A DNA stretch of 64,000 nucleotides from assembly GCA_961205875.1 (NCBI GenBank), contig OY540820.1:11718001-11782000 (forward strand), given 5' to 3'. The DNA comes from Sialis fuliginosa (lineage: Eukaryota > Arthropoda > Insecta > Megaloptera > Sialidae). This document shows positions 1 through 10,958 of the stretch, in pieces. The first letter of the stretch is position 1. Every line of letters begins with the position of its first letter. Both the position numbers and the translations under genes were made by a program. Under the pieces are notes generated by a model. The model saw only the letters and a list, made by a program, of their open reading frames with translations. It was not told the DNA's origin and did not search any database.

Positions 1-897
1 ATATAGCATCTTGTTTATTATATAAATTATAAGGTTTGCCTATTATACCTGTTGGACCTCCTGGTCCAACTAAAATACCATTTTCTGGTCTATTATGAAA
101 TTGTGATGGTTTCCCTATAATTCCTGTGGGACCAACAGGCCCAACAAGTATACCATTGTGTATAGGTTTTCCAATAATACCTGTAGGACCACCAGGACCA
201 ACTAGAATTCCATTTTCTGGACTATTTATATTATGTGGCCTACCAATAATTCCTGTTGGACCTCCAGGTCCTACTAGAATTCCTGGACCGCCAGGTCTGC
301 CTCCAGATCCCCCAGGACCTCCAAAGGGTCTATTAAACGGTGGTCTACTAGGATTAAATCCAGGATCTAGTGATTCTAATTCACCTCCAGGTCTGTATAG
401 TTCTTCAGGCCGATAGCCACCAGCCCCGTTACCATATCCACCTGGACGGCCAAAACCACCAGGCCCAATTCCGTTCCCTCCCGGACCAACTCCATTTCCA
501 TATAAGTTTCCTGGACCTCCGCCATAAATTCCACCTTGCCCTCCGTTCACAAAATTACCGTTTGGACCTCCTCCGTTTCCGAAATTACCACCCGGACCTC
601 CTCCGTTTCCGAAATTACCACCCGGACCACCTCCGTTCCCAAAATTACCACCTGGGCCACCTCCATAACCATACACTCCACCTGGTCCACCTCCGTTGCC
701 ATACAATCCTCCAGGACCTCCTCCGTTACCATATACTCCACCTGGCCCACCTCCATTACCATATATACCCGCAGGACCTCCACCGTTTCCATATATTCCT
801 CCTGGACCTCCTCCAAAAGGTCCACCTGGACCATCTATACCTCCTGGTCTGTTAAACTGGCCGCCACTACCGAAATTGTTATTTTGTGGTCTTCCTC
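1..897 (-). CDS. Repeat exon of the Gly/Pro-rich gene (runs off the window)
   Basis: The acceptor AG is at 899-898, preceded by a T-rich tract. From 897 the frame stays open for 298 codons to base 1. The Pro-rich open frames on the plus strand here are shadows. Content in protein order: an introductory RPQNNNFGSGGQ segment, nine GGGPGG-x-[YF]-GN units, degenerate Gly-rich units, a non-repetitive bridge (RPEELYRPGGELESLDPG), and four GILVGPGGPTGIIG units separated by short Asn/Pro spacers. Glycine codons dominate, which explains the locally high GC in an otherwise AT-rich window. Confidence 0.85.
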
Positions 898-2431
898 CTA
901 AATAAAATTTTTAATTTTATTAAATGTTAAAGGTACTTCTATGATATTATAAATATATTAACCAAAATTATTTCCTTGAAATCCAATCGGTCCTCCTCCA
1001 CCACCCTGAAATCTGTCTATATTATTTCCTGGATATGCATTCCCAGGTCTATTGTTGTAGTTTCCTGGTCTAAAATCATCTCCGTTAAAGTCTCCTTCAT
1101 CTCCTGGGTATGGCGAATCACTTTGCGGTCGGTTTAAAGCAGTATTTGATCCGGAATTTGATTGTTGTTGGCTAGAACCGGAACTACCAGTATCGATTAC
1201 ATAATCTTTAGGTGGCCGAAAATCTGTCGGTTTAGCAATAGGACGTGGAGCAATGCCTTCTTGGAATTCCCCCACCTCATATTGGGGAAGGGGACCGTTA
1301 AGGCTATGAAAAATTTTAGCAAATAGAATTTTGTAATTTAAAATATATCAATATCCCAAATTTACCAAACATGCCAATTTTTATTAAAAAAATATTTTAA
1401 AATTAATTTATGTATTAAATTTATAAGAGATTTTTATAAATCTTGCAGTTAATTCAAATTGAAATTTTGTGTTCAAAAAGGAGGATGGCAAAGTAAGCTT
1501 ATTTTTCGAGAAAAAATTGGATTAATTTATTTATATTAATTTTGTTGCACATAATTGTTCATATTTTTCTGATCACGCAAAATGACTTCAGTACAAAGCA
1601 GCATAGGCAATTAAATGGTACAGTCAAGTATCACGAACTGCGTGTATTTTGTTCATGTCGAAACTAGAGCTGGGCGCAGACCGTGAGCGTGAGCGATTTT
1701 CAAATCTTGAATCGTGAGCGTGTGTGAGTGTGAGTCAAATTGTAGATAATTTTTTTTATAAACTTATTTGATCTTTTTTTTAATATCTGAACTAATAATG
1801 CTGAATATAATAATGTTTTAAAACGAATTTTGACAGTAAAAATACAGTATAAAAAAATAAATGTCATTTCTAGAAGCACTTTCACTGGTCAATATTGTCA
1901 ACTATATCAGAACACTAAAAAAAGATTTAGAAATGCATTTTAGCTTTATTTTCTTATTGTTTTGTTTACTATTATTTGTACTAGAATGCAGTTTAGAAGA
2001 AATATGAATATGAAATATACACAATACACAATTTTCATTATTTCAAAATTTAATTTACAACAATTACATTAAATCGTGTCACGAGCGTGACCCGCCGTGC
2101 GCGATTGGGCGTGAGTAAAAAAATAGGATTCGTGAGCGTGCATGATTGTGAATACTTTTTTTTGTAGTCGTGAGTGAGTGGGCGTAACTAAAAAAAATTC
2201 TCTCGTGACTCACGCGCCCAGCTCTAATCGAAACTAACTACGAATTGGTCAGGGATAAGATATAATACTCGTATAATACAGACCTGCCAACATAATCATG
2301 TTGATTTTGTGGTTTGAATATAGAAGGTCCTCGAGTATCCTTTCTTGAATCCGCGCGGTCACTGTGTTTCCATTTCCATTCTTCTGCTTGAGACGAGGCT
2401 AGCACAAGGAAGAACAATGCTACCGTGATTT
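1..2431 (-). CDS. Secreted Gly/Pro-rich repeat protein, 5' coding part (three exons, open at both ends)
   Basis: Three exons (2431-2284, 1303-963, 897 to beyond base 1) splice in one frame into about 460 residues. The order is: signal peptide with hydrophobic core ITVALFFLVLASSQA; a polar segment; a Ser/Gln/Asn linker; nine tandem Gly-rich decapeptides; a bridge rich in Arg, Pro and Glu; then four units built on GILVGPGGPTGIIG, continuing past the window edge. No cysteines are visible after the signal peptide. Signal peptide, low complexity and Gly/Pro/Asn/Tyr content fit an extracellular structural protein (cuticle, eggshell, silk or resilin-like matrix), but I recognise no named family and no chitin-binding RR consensus. 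It is not collagen, since Gly does not recur every third residue. The start codon is missing: the first exon here begins mid-codon (phase 1), so a short upstream exon such as ATG plus one base is expected, as in many insect secreted proteins. The join is well supported; the function is inferred. Confidence 0.85.
32..283 (-). repeat. Second coding repeat, four GILVGPGGPTGIIG units
   Basis: Four units with core GILVGPGGPTGIIG followed by Arg-Pro or Lys-Pro; one unit has GPVGPTG instead of GPGGPTG. Spacers differ in length (about 3 to 11 residues, rich in Asn, Glu, Pro and His), so the DNA period is irregular, unlike the strict 30-bp array upstream. The block may continue beyond the left edge. 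Confidence 0.85.
545..814 (-). repeat. Coding tandem repeat, 9 x 30 bp
   Basis: Nine consecutive 30-bp units encode GGGPGG-x-[YF]-GN. The variable position is Ile, Ile, Val, Leu, Val, Asn, Asn, Asn, Asn in protein order, so the first five units carry an aliphatic-Tyr pair and the last four Asn-Phe. The Asn-Phe units are nearly identical at DNA level, suggesting recent unit duplication or conversion. The array keeps the reading frame. Confidence 0.9.
963..1303 (-). CDS. Linker exon of the Gly/Pro-rich gene
   Basis: The acceptor AG is at 1305-1304 and the donor GT at 962-961. It encodes about 114 residues: an N-terminal LNGPLPQYEVGEFQEG stretch, a Pro/Lys part containing FRPPKDYVIDTG, a Ser/Gln/Asn-rich low-complexity part, and a Gly/Asn/Pro tail. 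The frame appears to end in TAA at 960-958, but those bases lie inside the 65-bp intron 962-898. Splicing at G|GT gives a Gly codon and keeps the frame into the next exon. Confidence 0.8.
1665..2226. mobile_element. hAT-type MITE in the intron between signal and linker exons
   Basis: Termini are TAGAGCTGGGCGC and its inverse, flanked by 8-bp direct repeats TCGAAAC with one mismatch in the first base (GTCGAAAC / ATCGAAAC), the duplication size of hAT transposons. The interior near both ends is filled with CGTGAGCGTGAG-like subterminal repeats. There is no coding capacity. The short antisense open frame at 1700-1885 lies inside it and is spurious. Confidence 0.75.
2284..2431 (-). CDS. Signal-peptide exon of the Gly/Pro-rich gene
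   Basis: The acceptor is a T-run followed by AG at 2433-2432 and the donor is GT at 2283-2282. The 148 bases carry 2 + 48 codons + 2. The product starts with ITVALFFLVLASSQA, a hydrophobic core with a likely cleavage after SSQA, then a charged segment beginning EEWKWKHSDRADSRK. The incoming phase needs one base from the previous exon; an ATG-A first exon would give the N-terminus Met-Lys-Ile-Thr. The outgoing AG joins C at 1303 to make a Ser codon. Confidence 0.8.
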
Positions 2432-2494
2432 CTAAAAAAATATAAATATATTTATAGTTTTATAAAAAAAATGGCATTATAATATACATAAATA

Positions 2495-2972
2495 AGGTAG
2501 TAATGGCAGAAAGATGTGTTGATAATTGATTACTACCATTTCTGATTATTAATTTGATGACAATCGGCCAATAGGTGTCAAAATGGTGGACATTTAAATT
2601 ATGTATTTGTATAATTTATTAATTAATTATATTATTATATTATCATAGCAACTGCTTTATATTATTTCAAAGACGATTCTTTCTTTTATATCTTTTGTGT
2701 CGTAGTCGTAGTACTTATCATTTTGTGATCATTAGCAAGTGTCCATCACTGCGTGCTCATTACTGGTTTTACCTTTGCCATTATTGGAGAAAAAATATGA
2801 ACAAAATAAAAGGCTATAGTTTAAAAAACAAACTTTGGTAATTAAATTGATTAAATAAAGAGTTACTTGTTTTATTAGTAACATGAGTTCATGAGAATTA
2901 CAAAAAATAAGCCCATTAATAAAAAAAAACGAAAACTTGCTCTTATAGCAGCCATAACTGGTGCCTTTACCT
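2495..2972 (+). mobile_element. MITE-A copy 1 (internally deleted left end)
   Basis: Family defined here by a left end AGGTACTGGCACCAG, a right end CTGGTGCCAGTACCT, the internal landmark GACAATCGGCCAATAGGTG, and a right subterminal TTGCTCTTATAGCGGCC. This copy has TA on both sides, a short left arm starting AGGTAGTAATGGC, and an intact right half. It lies upstream of the signal-peptide exon, probably in the first intron of the Gly/Pro-rich gene. Confidence 0.7.
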
Positions 2973-3849
2973 TATTATAATACATATAATATTTGTATTA
3001 TAAATATTGTATTTATAAATGACATATAATTGAGATATACATTGAGATATACTTATGAAATTGCAATGGTAATAAATCACACATGCTGTTTACGACAAAA
3101 ATAAAACATCTGTTTCAATATTTATTTTTAATTTGTATTATTTATTTTGTCCTGGGATATGGGCAGGATGCTGCTAGATTTCTACATCCCCTAATGAATG
3201 TGCATAATTTTGTAACAGTGAACAACGGACTATATACAACAATAAATCACAAAAGTTTTTCATACAGTTCGATAGTGGTGCATATAATCGAATGACATAG
3301 GTGCGTACTGAAATATTTTTCTGGGGATTATGTTTTTTATTATTATTATTTAATATAATTTATATTTCAGATAGAGGTGTACCGGAATTCCGACCGGAAC
3401 TCACGATGTATAATTAAAGTGAATATTTTAACGTATGCTATACAAATAATTTAACGAAATTATAGCTATACAAATAATTTACGAATCTGTAAAAATTACA
3501 GATTATGTAGAAAACACTATTTGCATAATTTAATGTATTTTCTTAAAGAAACACCGTATAAAATAATGTTATATTAATTTAAGATAATAATCTATGTATT
3601 TATATTTCAAATATATAATATAAATAGACATTAGACGTGAATTCCAACATCGTGTCTTTTTGACAAAAGTGCAATAAACCCTATACATTTTTAAATACAA
3701 TGTGTTTTCAAACACCGCGTTGCTGTTTTGTTTTCTTTGATCTAAACACGGCATAAATCGCAGCGTGCGCGATGACAGCGCCGACTAGCGGTTACAGTTA
3801 GGGCGGGCTTTGACATAGTTGTCAAAAAAACAATTAATTTCAATAAAAT
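2973..3849. other. Non-coding stretch without recognised content
   Basis: AT-rich sequence. A short open frame at 3083-3295 has no coding character. From about 3740 the GC content rises, leading into the mobile element that follows. I see no gene here. Confidence 0.5.
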
Positions 3850-5300
3850 ATACGCTAGGAAACCATCTGTCAAAAACGACACGTCGCCACCTAGTGAGCG
3901 ACGCTGGCAAAACTGGGTTTGTACTTTCAAAAATACTATAGTCGGGATAGCCGTATGTGTCATTAGCAGTGTGCCTATGTTTCGCTTTCGCTAATTTTTT
4001 TTTTATCTATGCACCTTTATCTGAAGAAGTATTTCACTAAGTTTTAATTAATTTTGAAAATTATTTTAGCTGTAATTAATTAAAATTTGAAAAACGAAAA
4101 CATTTTTTTTTTTACTTAATGGCTTTATATAATTGGATGAAATTTTCAGGAAAACTTTAGGTTGATATATGGTCTTATAAACCATTTTTTTAAATTTTTT
4201 ATTAACTTTATTTTGGCATTTTTATTTTTTTTTATTTTCAAATTTCTTATTTTATCCAATACGAAAATTACGGAGGTCGAACATAAATTTATGTATGTTA
4301 TATTAAGGCGAAATATTCCTATTGTGATTCATGGATATGCGTATCTAATGTAAATGTATATGGCGGATTACAAAAGTACGGATATCTCCGATAAGTCCAA
4401 CCAATGAAACAGAGAAAATGATCAAAATGGGAAATTTTCCGGAACAACGATGTTTAAGTTAATTCTTCTAGATTTTGAGCCGCTGAACAAAAAAAAAATA
4501 ACTTCACCTCTAAAAATTGGATAAAAGGGTGAACATCAAGTTCCCCTCCCCCCGTTTTTTCGATTTATTTCACAATCTAAATCGACGATAGGGTTATATT
4601 ATGATTGATATTTGTAACTGATACTTAAACGAATCAATTGAGATCAGTTAGATAAAATACAATCAAAAAACACCACTTTCACAGGGTGAAAAAGCCATAA
4701 CATTGCTAATTTTCGGTCGTAAGCAGTAAAAATTGAATAACTCGGGGGGACATCATCGCGTAAACTCGTAATTTAGCTGAAATTCTTCCTAAAGCTCCAA
4801 AAAATTGAGATCAACCATAATATAACCAAATATGAATAGCGTTACCAATGATATTAGCCAATATAAGGGTACAGAAATACATATTTAAAAAAAATATGTT
4901 GCACTAAAAACTAAGTAAAAAAATCAGGAATCAATATTTTTTTATCAAATTACACTTCTAGCTTCAATTTATACAGCGTTGATCGTAGGGTGTACAAGAA
5001 ACAAAGTTTTTAAAATGCATATTAAAATGTAAGAAAACGTAATTCTGGTATATAACAAAGCGATGCACTTTTTGATTGGGTACACAACAAATGCGGCTGC
5101 TTTTATTTTTAGCCATTACTCGAGGGAATACAAATTCGTGTGAGTCACAAAAATATTCGTTATATTGATTAGTCACAATAAATTATATAGATTTTTTAAT
5201 AATAATTTTGACAGTTTGAATTTATCTACGTTTGACATAAACCCAAAAATGTTAATTTTCGCCACTGGGCGGCGCTAGTAGCGATGGTTTCCTAGCGTAT
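3850..5300. mobile_element. Tc1/mariner-like MITE, 1.45 kb
   Basis: Perfect inverted termini TACGCTAGGAAACCATC at both ends, flanked by TA, with further rough symmetry just inside (GTCGCCACC and GGCGGCGC near opposite ends). The interior is AT-rich with no transposase frame. TA target duplications and short inverted repeats suggest the Tc1/mariner superfamily; assignment below that level is not possible. Confidence 0.65.
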
Positions 5301-6260
5301 AGTAAAAAATATTTTTTTTAGTTGATTCTTTATAACAATAGTGTGGTTAATTATATTGACCTTTCAATTTTTAGTTAAAAATGAGCCCGCCACAAGTTCC
5401 CTTTTGGCCACCTCGTGCGTTGCGATCGATTTCGTTTCCCCCACTACCTACTTCGCACTCAGCCTAAGTCTTAAAAGATTATATATAAGCATGTAATATT
5501 GTTCATAGATTCGACATTATATCTACCCCCAGCACCTCTTTACTGCTGATGTTCCATCTGTGTTTACTTATTGATGTTTTACATACATACACATGCGTTC
5601 AAACTTTGATACTACATTATGTATAAGAGAAACTGGAACTTTGTTAGAATCTATGTAAATATACATACATATATGGTATCTCGTAGTACATATATGAGTT
5701 AATTTTGCAATATGATGTATTTATAGCGTTTCTATTTTCATTGAGTGATACTAAACAACAATGTTACGATGCACAAGATAATAGAAGATGATGCTATTTT
5801 TTAATCAGGAAACAGTTTAACAATCTAGGTATTCTGTATGTTTCAGATTAAATTCCGCAGCCATTTATATGTGATTTTATTTGATATAGTTAAATGAAAC
5901 CTCAGGGATTATTTGATTCTAAAGAACGTAAATTTGTATCGTCAGTAAAATTTTACCTGCTACTGTGAACGAGAGGTTAAAATGGAAATTTTAAATGGAA
6001 ATCTATATCTTATGCTATTCTTTTTAAGGTGTTTTAATGTTGAATTCAGTTAAAATAAAAAGTATAGGTTTGCGGCGTCTTAACTAAAATTCATATTACG
6101 GAAAATTTACAATTTTTCAAATATATATTTTGAAAGGTACATTGTATATAAAAATCTAACTGAATTCAGTTTTGAAGTCCTTTATAATGATATCATAAGG
6201 TATATCTTTCCATTTAAAATATTAATATTATATAAAGAGCAAAACAATTTGAATCTGTGT
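5301..6260. other. Non-coding stretch; one GC-richer 90-bp segment
   Basis: Bases 5380-5465 are GC-richer than their surroundings and contain a 27-codon open frame starting MSPPQVPFWPP. I see no splice sites or homology to support it. The rest is AT-rich and featureless. Confidence 0.4.
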
Positions 6261-6263
6261 TAT

Positions 6264-6378
6264 CGGCCAACGTTTCGTCACACATTGCAGTGGATATGTT
6301 CAGGGTTCTTTTAAAAGTGTACTTTTAGTCCACTGCAATGTGTGTCGAAACGTTGATCACCGCGGAAGCCTCAAAACA
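6264..6378. repeat. Degenerate inverted pair of hammerhead-like tail repeats
   Basis: Two copies of a segment containing GTGTGACGAAACGTTG face each other around 6266-6294 (minus strand) and 6328-6355 (plus strand), followed by CGCGGAAGCCTCAAAAC. The same segments, in the same order, occur at 43.6 kb with a better-preserved core. Here the minus-strand copy reads CTGAACA where a hammerhead core would need CTGANGA, so it is likely dead. Confidence 0.55.
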
Positions 6379-7344
6379 GTTTACTGATCATTATAATCTA
6401 TATTGTTTTCATAAAAATTATTTGTATTATAATAATTAGGAATTATAAAGTATATAAATCTTTTGTTCTTATATTAAATACGAGTATATTATTCAATTAA
6501 AATATGTAGACAATTGACATATTTAAAAAGATTTTTTAGGTATGTATGTTTTGTGCTTATAACATTTATTGAAACCAATAATAATAAAAATCGACAAAAT
6601 ATAAACATTTGAACAAAAGTGTGCAATAGAGTGGAAAAGATTTTATTGATTTTATAATTTTTGCTTGCTTTCTTTTTATATATTGTCCAAATTAAATTAC
6701 AATTATTTACAACTTTGAATTCAGAAATCGCAACAAATGCAAAAAATGAAAGTATAAAAAATATTATAATATTATTATACTTTTACTATTAAAATCTCAA
6801 TATTCCATACCACAAATTTATCCTTACTGCTTCCTTCCCTTTCTATCCCGTAATTATGATTGATGAGTATATATCTACAAGCGTATATAAACACTACGCC
6901 CTTCATTTCTGTTTTCTCTCACACTTCGGTACCGTCTGACGAAAATGTAAATGAAAACTCTGTATAATTTGTTATTAATCTAACGCGGTGAATGAATGCA
7001 ATGTTTAACAGTCCACATTTTCGGTAAATACAAAAAGAGAGACTACCCAGTTTAGGGAAGAGAATAATTATATGTATATAGAATTAAAAATAAGTGAAAA
7101 TATACTAGACCGGGCTAGAAATAAAAATAAGTAGTTGCAGTTAGGTTTCATGTTGTATTCTATATGTTTTTGTATGTGAATTGTATGAGGTTGGTTTGTT
7201 ATGGTCACAAGAATAATGAGAAGGTTGATAATGACCCGATCATAGCAGCAGAGCTGGCCTTAGCAAGTCTGGCGCCCTGGGCGAGATTTATTTTTCCGCC
7301 CTCTTTCTCCATAAAAAATGTTCAAAAATCATCGAAATGGTCAA

Positions 7345-7622
7345 TTAAAATTGATAAATTAACAAATTAGTTGAACAGTTAATATCTCAGCTTGGCGCGA
7401 TCCTACAGACTCCAACTTAAAAAAAATACAGTTTACATCATTAACTTTAAGACTATCAGATGCCCTAAGACCGTTGAGACCCCTTTCCCGTATTATTAAC
7501 AAATTAAAATTGATAAATTAACAAAAGAGTTGATTTTTTTTTAAATATAGCTTACATCATTAACTTTAAGACTATCAAATGCCTTAAGGCCGTCGAGACC
7601 CCCTTCCCCTATTATTAACAAG
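7345..7622. repeat. Two-unit tandem duplication (about 150 bp period)
   Basis: Each unit begins near AATTAAAATTGATAAATTAAC and contains TTAACTTTAAGACTATCA and a GAGACCCC stretch. Units diverge by several substitutions. Just upstream, 7246-7290 contains GGCGCCCTGGGCGAGA, typical of hAT termini, so the duplication may be the interior of an old hAT element whose right end is not visible. Confidence 0.55.
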
Positions 7623-7694
7623 TAAACATCCGTATCCGGTTCAAAGATCGTTTTCAAAAATAAGAAGTTTTCTTCCCAACCAAAAATTAAATTA

Positions 7695-7812
7695 AATCAC
7701 CATTCTACGATTTGTCGTATTTGAGTTACAGCGTCTACAGACAGACATCATGGTGAAAATAGTCAGAATGGATTCAGGGAAGGTTAAAATGGATAATTCC
7801 ATTAAAATCCGG
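7695..7812 (+). repeat. Dispersed repeat D, copy 1
   Basis: Shared with 22125-22256: a run beginning near TACGATTTGTCGTATTTGAG, containing a GACAGACAT block, GAATGGATTCAGGGAA and AATGGATAATTCCAT. Layout resembles the 3' non-coding tail of a non-LTR retrotransposon. No coding sequence is preserved. Confidence 0.5.
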
Positions 7813-8592
7813 AGTTACAATTAGTAATACTTACTTATACTAGGTATATGTATATTTCATATTTTTTGAATATAGATATATGCCCATTATTAATTTTTCT
7901 TTTTTCTTGTTTTGAATTTAGGTCAAATAATTAAAAGGACAATAGTTTTTAATAAATTTTAATTTCATATACATACATGGATATAAGAAAAAAGTAAAAA
8001 ATGATAAATTTATGAAAGACTTATTTTAAATAATCAATACAAAAATTATGTCATACATGTTAAATATCCATTAATCATAGCAAGTTTTACTATAAAATAT
8101 ATATTTTTAATTATTAAGTCATACGTTGTAATAAAAAATCTGAGAAAGGTATGAAATATAGCGTAAAATATGTAACGATTTCAGTATATTAATTTGTCAA
8201 ACAGCAATTGCCAAGCGTTTTAATAAAACAATGATGGATAGTAGCGCAGAGTTTAGAAGAAAATGGTATAAAAGCAATGAATTAATCTTCTTTATCCAAT
8301 AAATTCAATTAATCGCAAAGAATATGAGAGAAAGACAACTGTATTGTGAAATAAAACTGCTTTGTCTTTTAAATGGTTATTTTAAAATAAAGGCACTTGC
8401 TTAACACAATGAAGCAGAAAGAGGGTGTCTAATGATGGAGAAATTAAACTTAAAAAAAGCATTAAAGAATTATTATTAATGACTTGAAAAATTGGAGAGA
8501 AAGCTTGAAATTAAATCAAAATTATAGTGTTTAACGAAATTTAAAAATCGTAGGCAAATTAAATCAAAATTATAGTGTCTGACGAAATTAAA

Positions 8593-9369
8593 AAACATCT
8601 GCCAAGTAAATGCACAGTGCTTCCTCGTGCTAAATTCACTAAAACCGATAGTGCTCAAATAAATTGCCTGGCATTGGTTAACCATTTAATTTTTATACAA
8701 ATTTTACTAAAAAATCTTAGTTCGAAATTTTTCTTAAAACGCATTTTTTCATATATTTTTAATTTTTTGGCAATTTCAATCTAAATCTAAATTTATGCAA
8801 ATGTCAAAATGACATTTAAGCGTCAAAGTGACATTTAAAAAGCCAAAATGATATTTAAAACGTCAAAATATATCCAATCAAATATCAATTTAGAAAAATA
8901 AAACACGAATTTTTAAAATAAATTGAGATAAATCTTTGTAAGGGAATATTTTACAACAAACGTAGTAGACCCATATTATAGGAAATTTAATGCTCTACAA
9001 AAAATATTCTATAAAATTTTCTCGTAACATGTGTCGTTTTTGAGATATCTTGAAAAAAGAAATATTTTGGGGTGTCACACCTCCCCCTTATACACGATTT
9101 TGAAATGGGACCGTCCTCAAACCAAACCCAACCATCCGACCAAGTTTCAATAATATCGGTTCAGTGGTTTATGAGTTATGCGTGTGACAAGGATTCAGGG
9201 GACAGACGTACGGACGGACGGACAGACAGACAGACACGGAACGAAAAGTGTTTGTCTTGACGTGAAACGGATAAATAATTTTAAAATTTTGAAATTGGAG
9301 AACTTTTTTTTTGTCTCAATCTGAAACGATCACATAGCTTCTCGTATTTTCGATATTGCGAGGAAGCAA
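8593..9369 (+). mobile_element. Dispersed repeat C, copy 1 (non-LTR-like tail)
   Basis: It starts at ACATCTGCCAAGTAAATGCA, contains TTCAGTGGTTTATGAG, a GGACGGACGGACAGACAGAC microsatellite and a GAAACGATCACA block, and ends near GCGAGGAAGCAA. Other copies: 29098-29535, 47885-48115 and 56190-56500. The order of a target-recognition-like phrase, GACA repeats and short tail resembles 3' ends of insect non-LTR retrotransposons. No reverse transcriptase is present. Confidence 0.55.
8802..8870. repeat. Short minisatellite, about 20 bp x 3.5
   Basis: Imperfect tandem copies of GTCAAAATGACATTTAA-type units inside repeat C copy 1. Absent from the other copies, so it is a private expansion. Confidence 0.55.
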
Positions 9370-9478
9370 AAATCATAGGCAAATTAAATCAAAATTATAG
9401 TGTCTGACGAAATTTAAAAAATCATAGACAAATTAAATCAAAATTATAGTGTTTGACGAAATTAAAAAAATCATAGAC

Positions 9479-10555
9479 CATTCCAAGTCAACAAAGACAC
9501 TTATGAATTCGATTTTTCGCTGCGTTCCCAAAACTACCCTTTTTTTGAGCATCAATTGCAAGAGGAGACTGGGAATTAGCCGAATAGAACACATGACATT
9601 TTTTACGCAATATTTCATGTAGAATCTTTAATTCCTGTTATATTTTTTTTCTGAGCAATGGTTCGTATGAAAAATGAGAAAAACTGGGATAAACTCCACT
9701 CCGGGGGTAGTTTTTTACGTGAAAGGGGATGTTCCATCCACGATTTAGATGGGAACTTTTTGGACCTTTATTTCGAACGCTACTGAGAGTTCGTGGACAA
9801 AGTTTTATACTTTTTTTCTTCTAGTTGACGAATTTTAATCTAATTACAAATGTATTATTACATTTCTTACCCTCAAAAAATTTTCCGTATTTTTATTTTA
9901 TTTTTATCTATGAAATATTTTGTTATTAAAAATTTATTTATTGATAATTTTAATCATCAGACCACAACTATTTATTTTACAATATAAGAAATCATTTAAA
10001 AATACGTATGTAATTTGTGTGGAATTATAAATCAAAATTGTGCTTTTATTATTTTTAATGTTTTGTGTGTTTTACTGACAGATAGATCAAAAACCTAAAT
10101 TCGGTTCTGTATTATTTACATAACATTCAAATTCACTGCACGCTGGCATGCACATAATAATATGAAATTTAATTAGAAATTTAATTCATAAACCATTATT
10201 ACAAAAACAAATAACCATTGTTTTGTGATTATCTGTATATATATAAATTGTTGTCAGATTATCACTGCTATGTATACAATAACTGGCACTGAAATATCAT
10301 GACGATATTACAACTTGTTTTGTTCTTCTATCCTATTATTTTATAAAAAGCAACTATTGAGTTTTAATTATTAATATCTACATAATATTATGTTGGAAAT
10401 TACATTGTTTTATTTTACAAAGGTATATACATAGGTACATATATACTGAATTTAAAATTGAAAACCTTTTATGTTTGTATACCAGGGGTGGGTATATACT
10501 TTTGACGGAGAGTCAAGCAGGGGTTATTTTAAGAAAATTTTACAACTGCACATTT
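9479..10555. other. Non-coding stretch
   Basis: AT-rich. A GC-slightly-richer block at 9650-9810 (around ACTCCACTCCGGGGGTAG) has no open frame of note. A CCAGGGGTGGGTATA motif at 10483 resembles a hAT terminus but has no partner. Confidence 0.4.
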
Positions 10556-10958
10556 TAGTACTGAATTAGAAATATTTGTTGATATACATATTACACATAC
10601 ATTTACTGTCTTACAGCGTGATTTTATGACAATCGGCCAATAGGTGTCAAAATGGTGGACATTTAAACTAATTATTAGTATAATTTATATATCAATTATA
10701 TAGCAACTGCTTTATATTATTTCAAAGACGATTCTTTCTTTTATATCTTTTGTCTCGTAGTGCTCATTACTGGTTTTACTTTATTCATTACTAGAGAAAA
10801 AACATAAATAAAATAAAATGTTATAATTTAAAAAAACAAACTATATAGTTACTTGTTTTATTAGTAACGTGAGTTCATGAGAATTATAAAAAAGAAGCCA
10901 GTCAATCACAAAAACAGTAAACCTTGCTCTTATAGCGGCCATAACTGATACCAGTACT
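10556..10958 (+). mobile_element. MITE-A copy 2 (left end lost)
   Basis: It starts within the family consensus at TACTGAATTAGAAATATTTG, keeps CAATCGGCCAATAGGTGTC and the right-terminal CGGCCATAACTG, and ends at ACCAGTACTTTAT. The first 60 or so terminal bases and parts of the middle are missing. Confidence 0.65.

Larger units (their letters stand above)
8508..9478. repeat. 48-bp tandem array split by a dispersed element
   Basis: Units with core AAATTAAATCAAAATTATAG followed by TGTNTNACGAAATT occur twice at 8508-8592 and twice at 9380-9478. Between them sits a copy of dispersed repeat C. The layout reads most simply as a four-unit array interrupted by insertion. Confidence 0.6.

Noticed and set aside
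1-897. Collagen-like protein
   Set aside because: Gly-Pro content is high, but Gly is not at every third position over any long stretch.
126-905. Pro-rich open frames on the plus strand
   Set aside because: They are the antisense of the Gly-rich repeat exon (Gly codons read as Pro). The minus frame has splice sites, a signal peptide and stays open for 298 codons.
958-960. Stop codon ending the linker exon product
   Set aside because: It lies in a 65-bp intron with GT/AG ends, and both sides are in phase.
5381-5464. 27-codon frame MSPPQVPFWPP as a small gene
   Set aside because: No conservation or splice evidence can be judged; the length is compatible with chance in a GC-richer patch.
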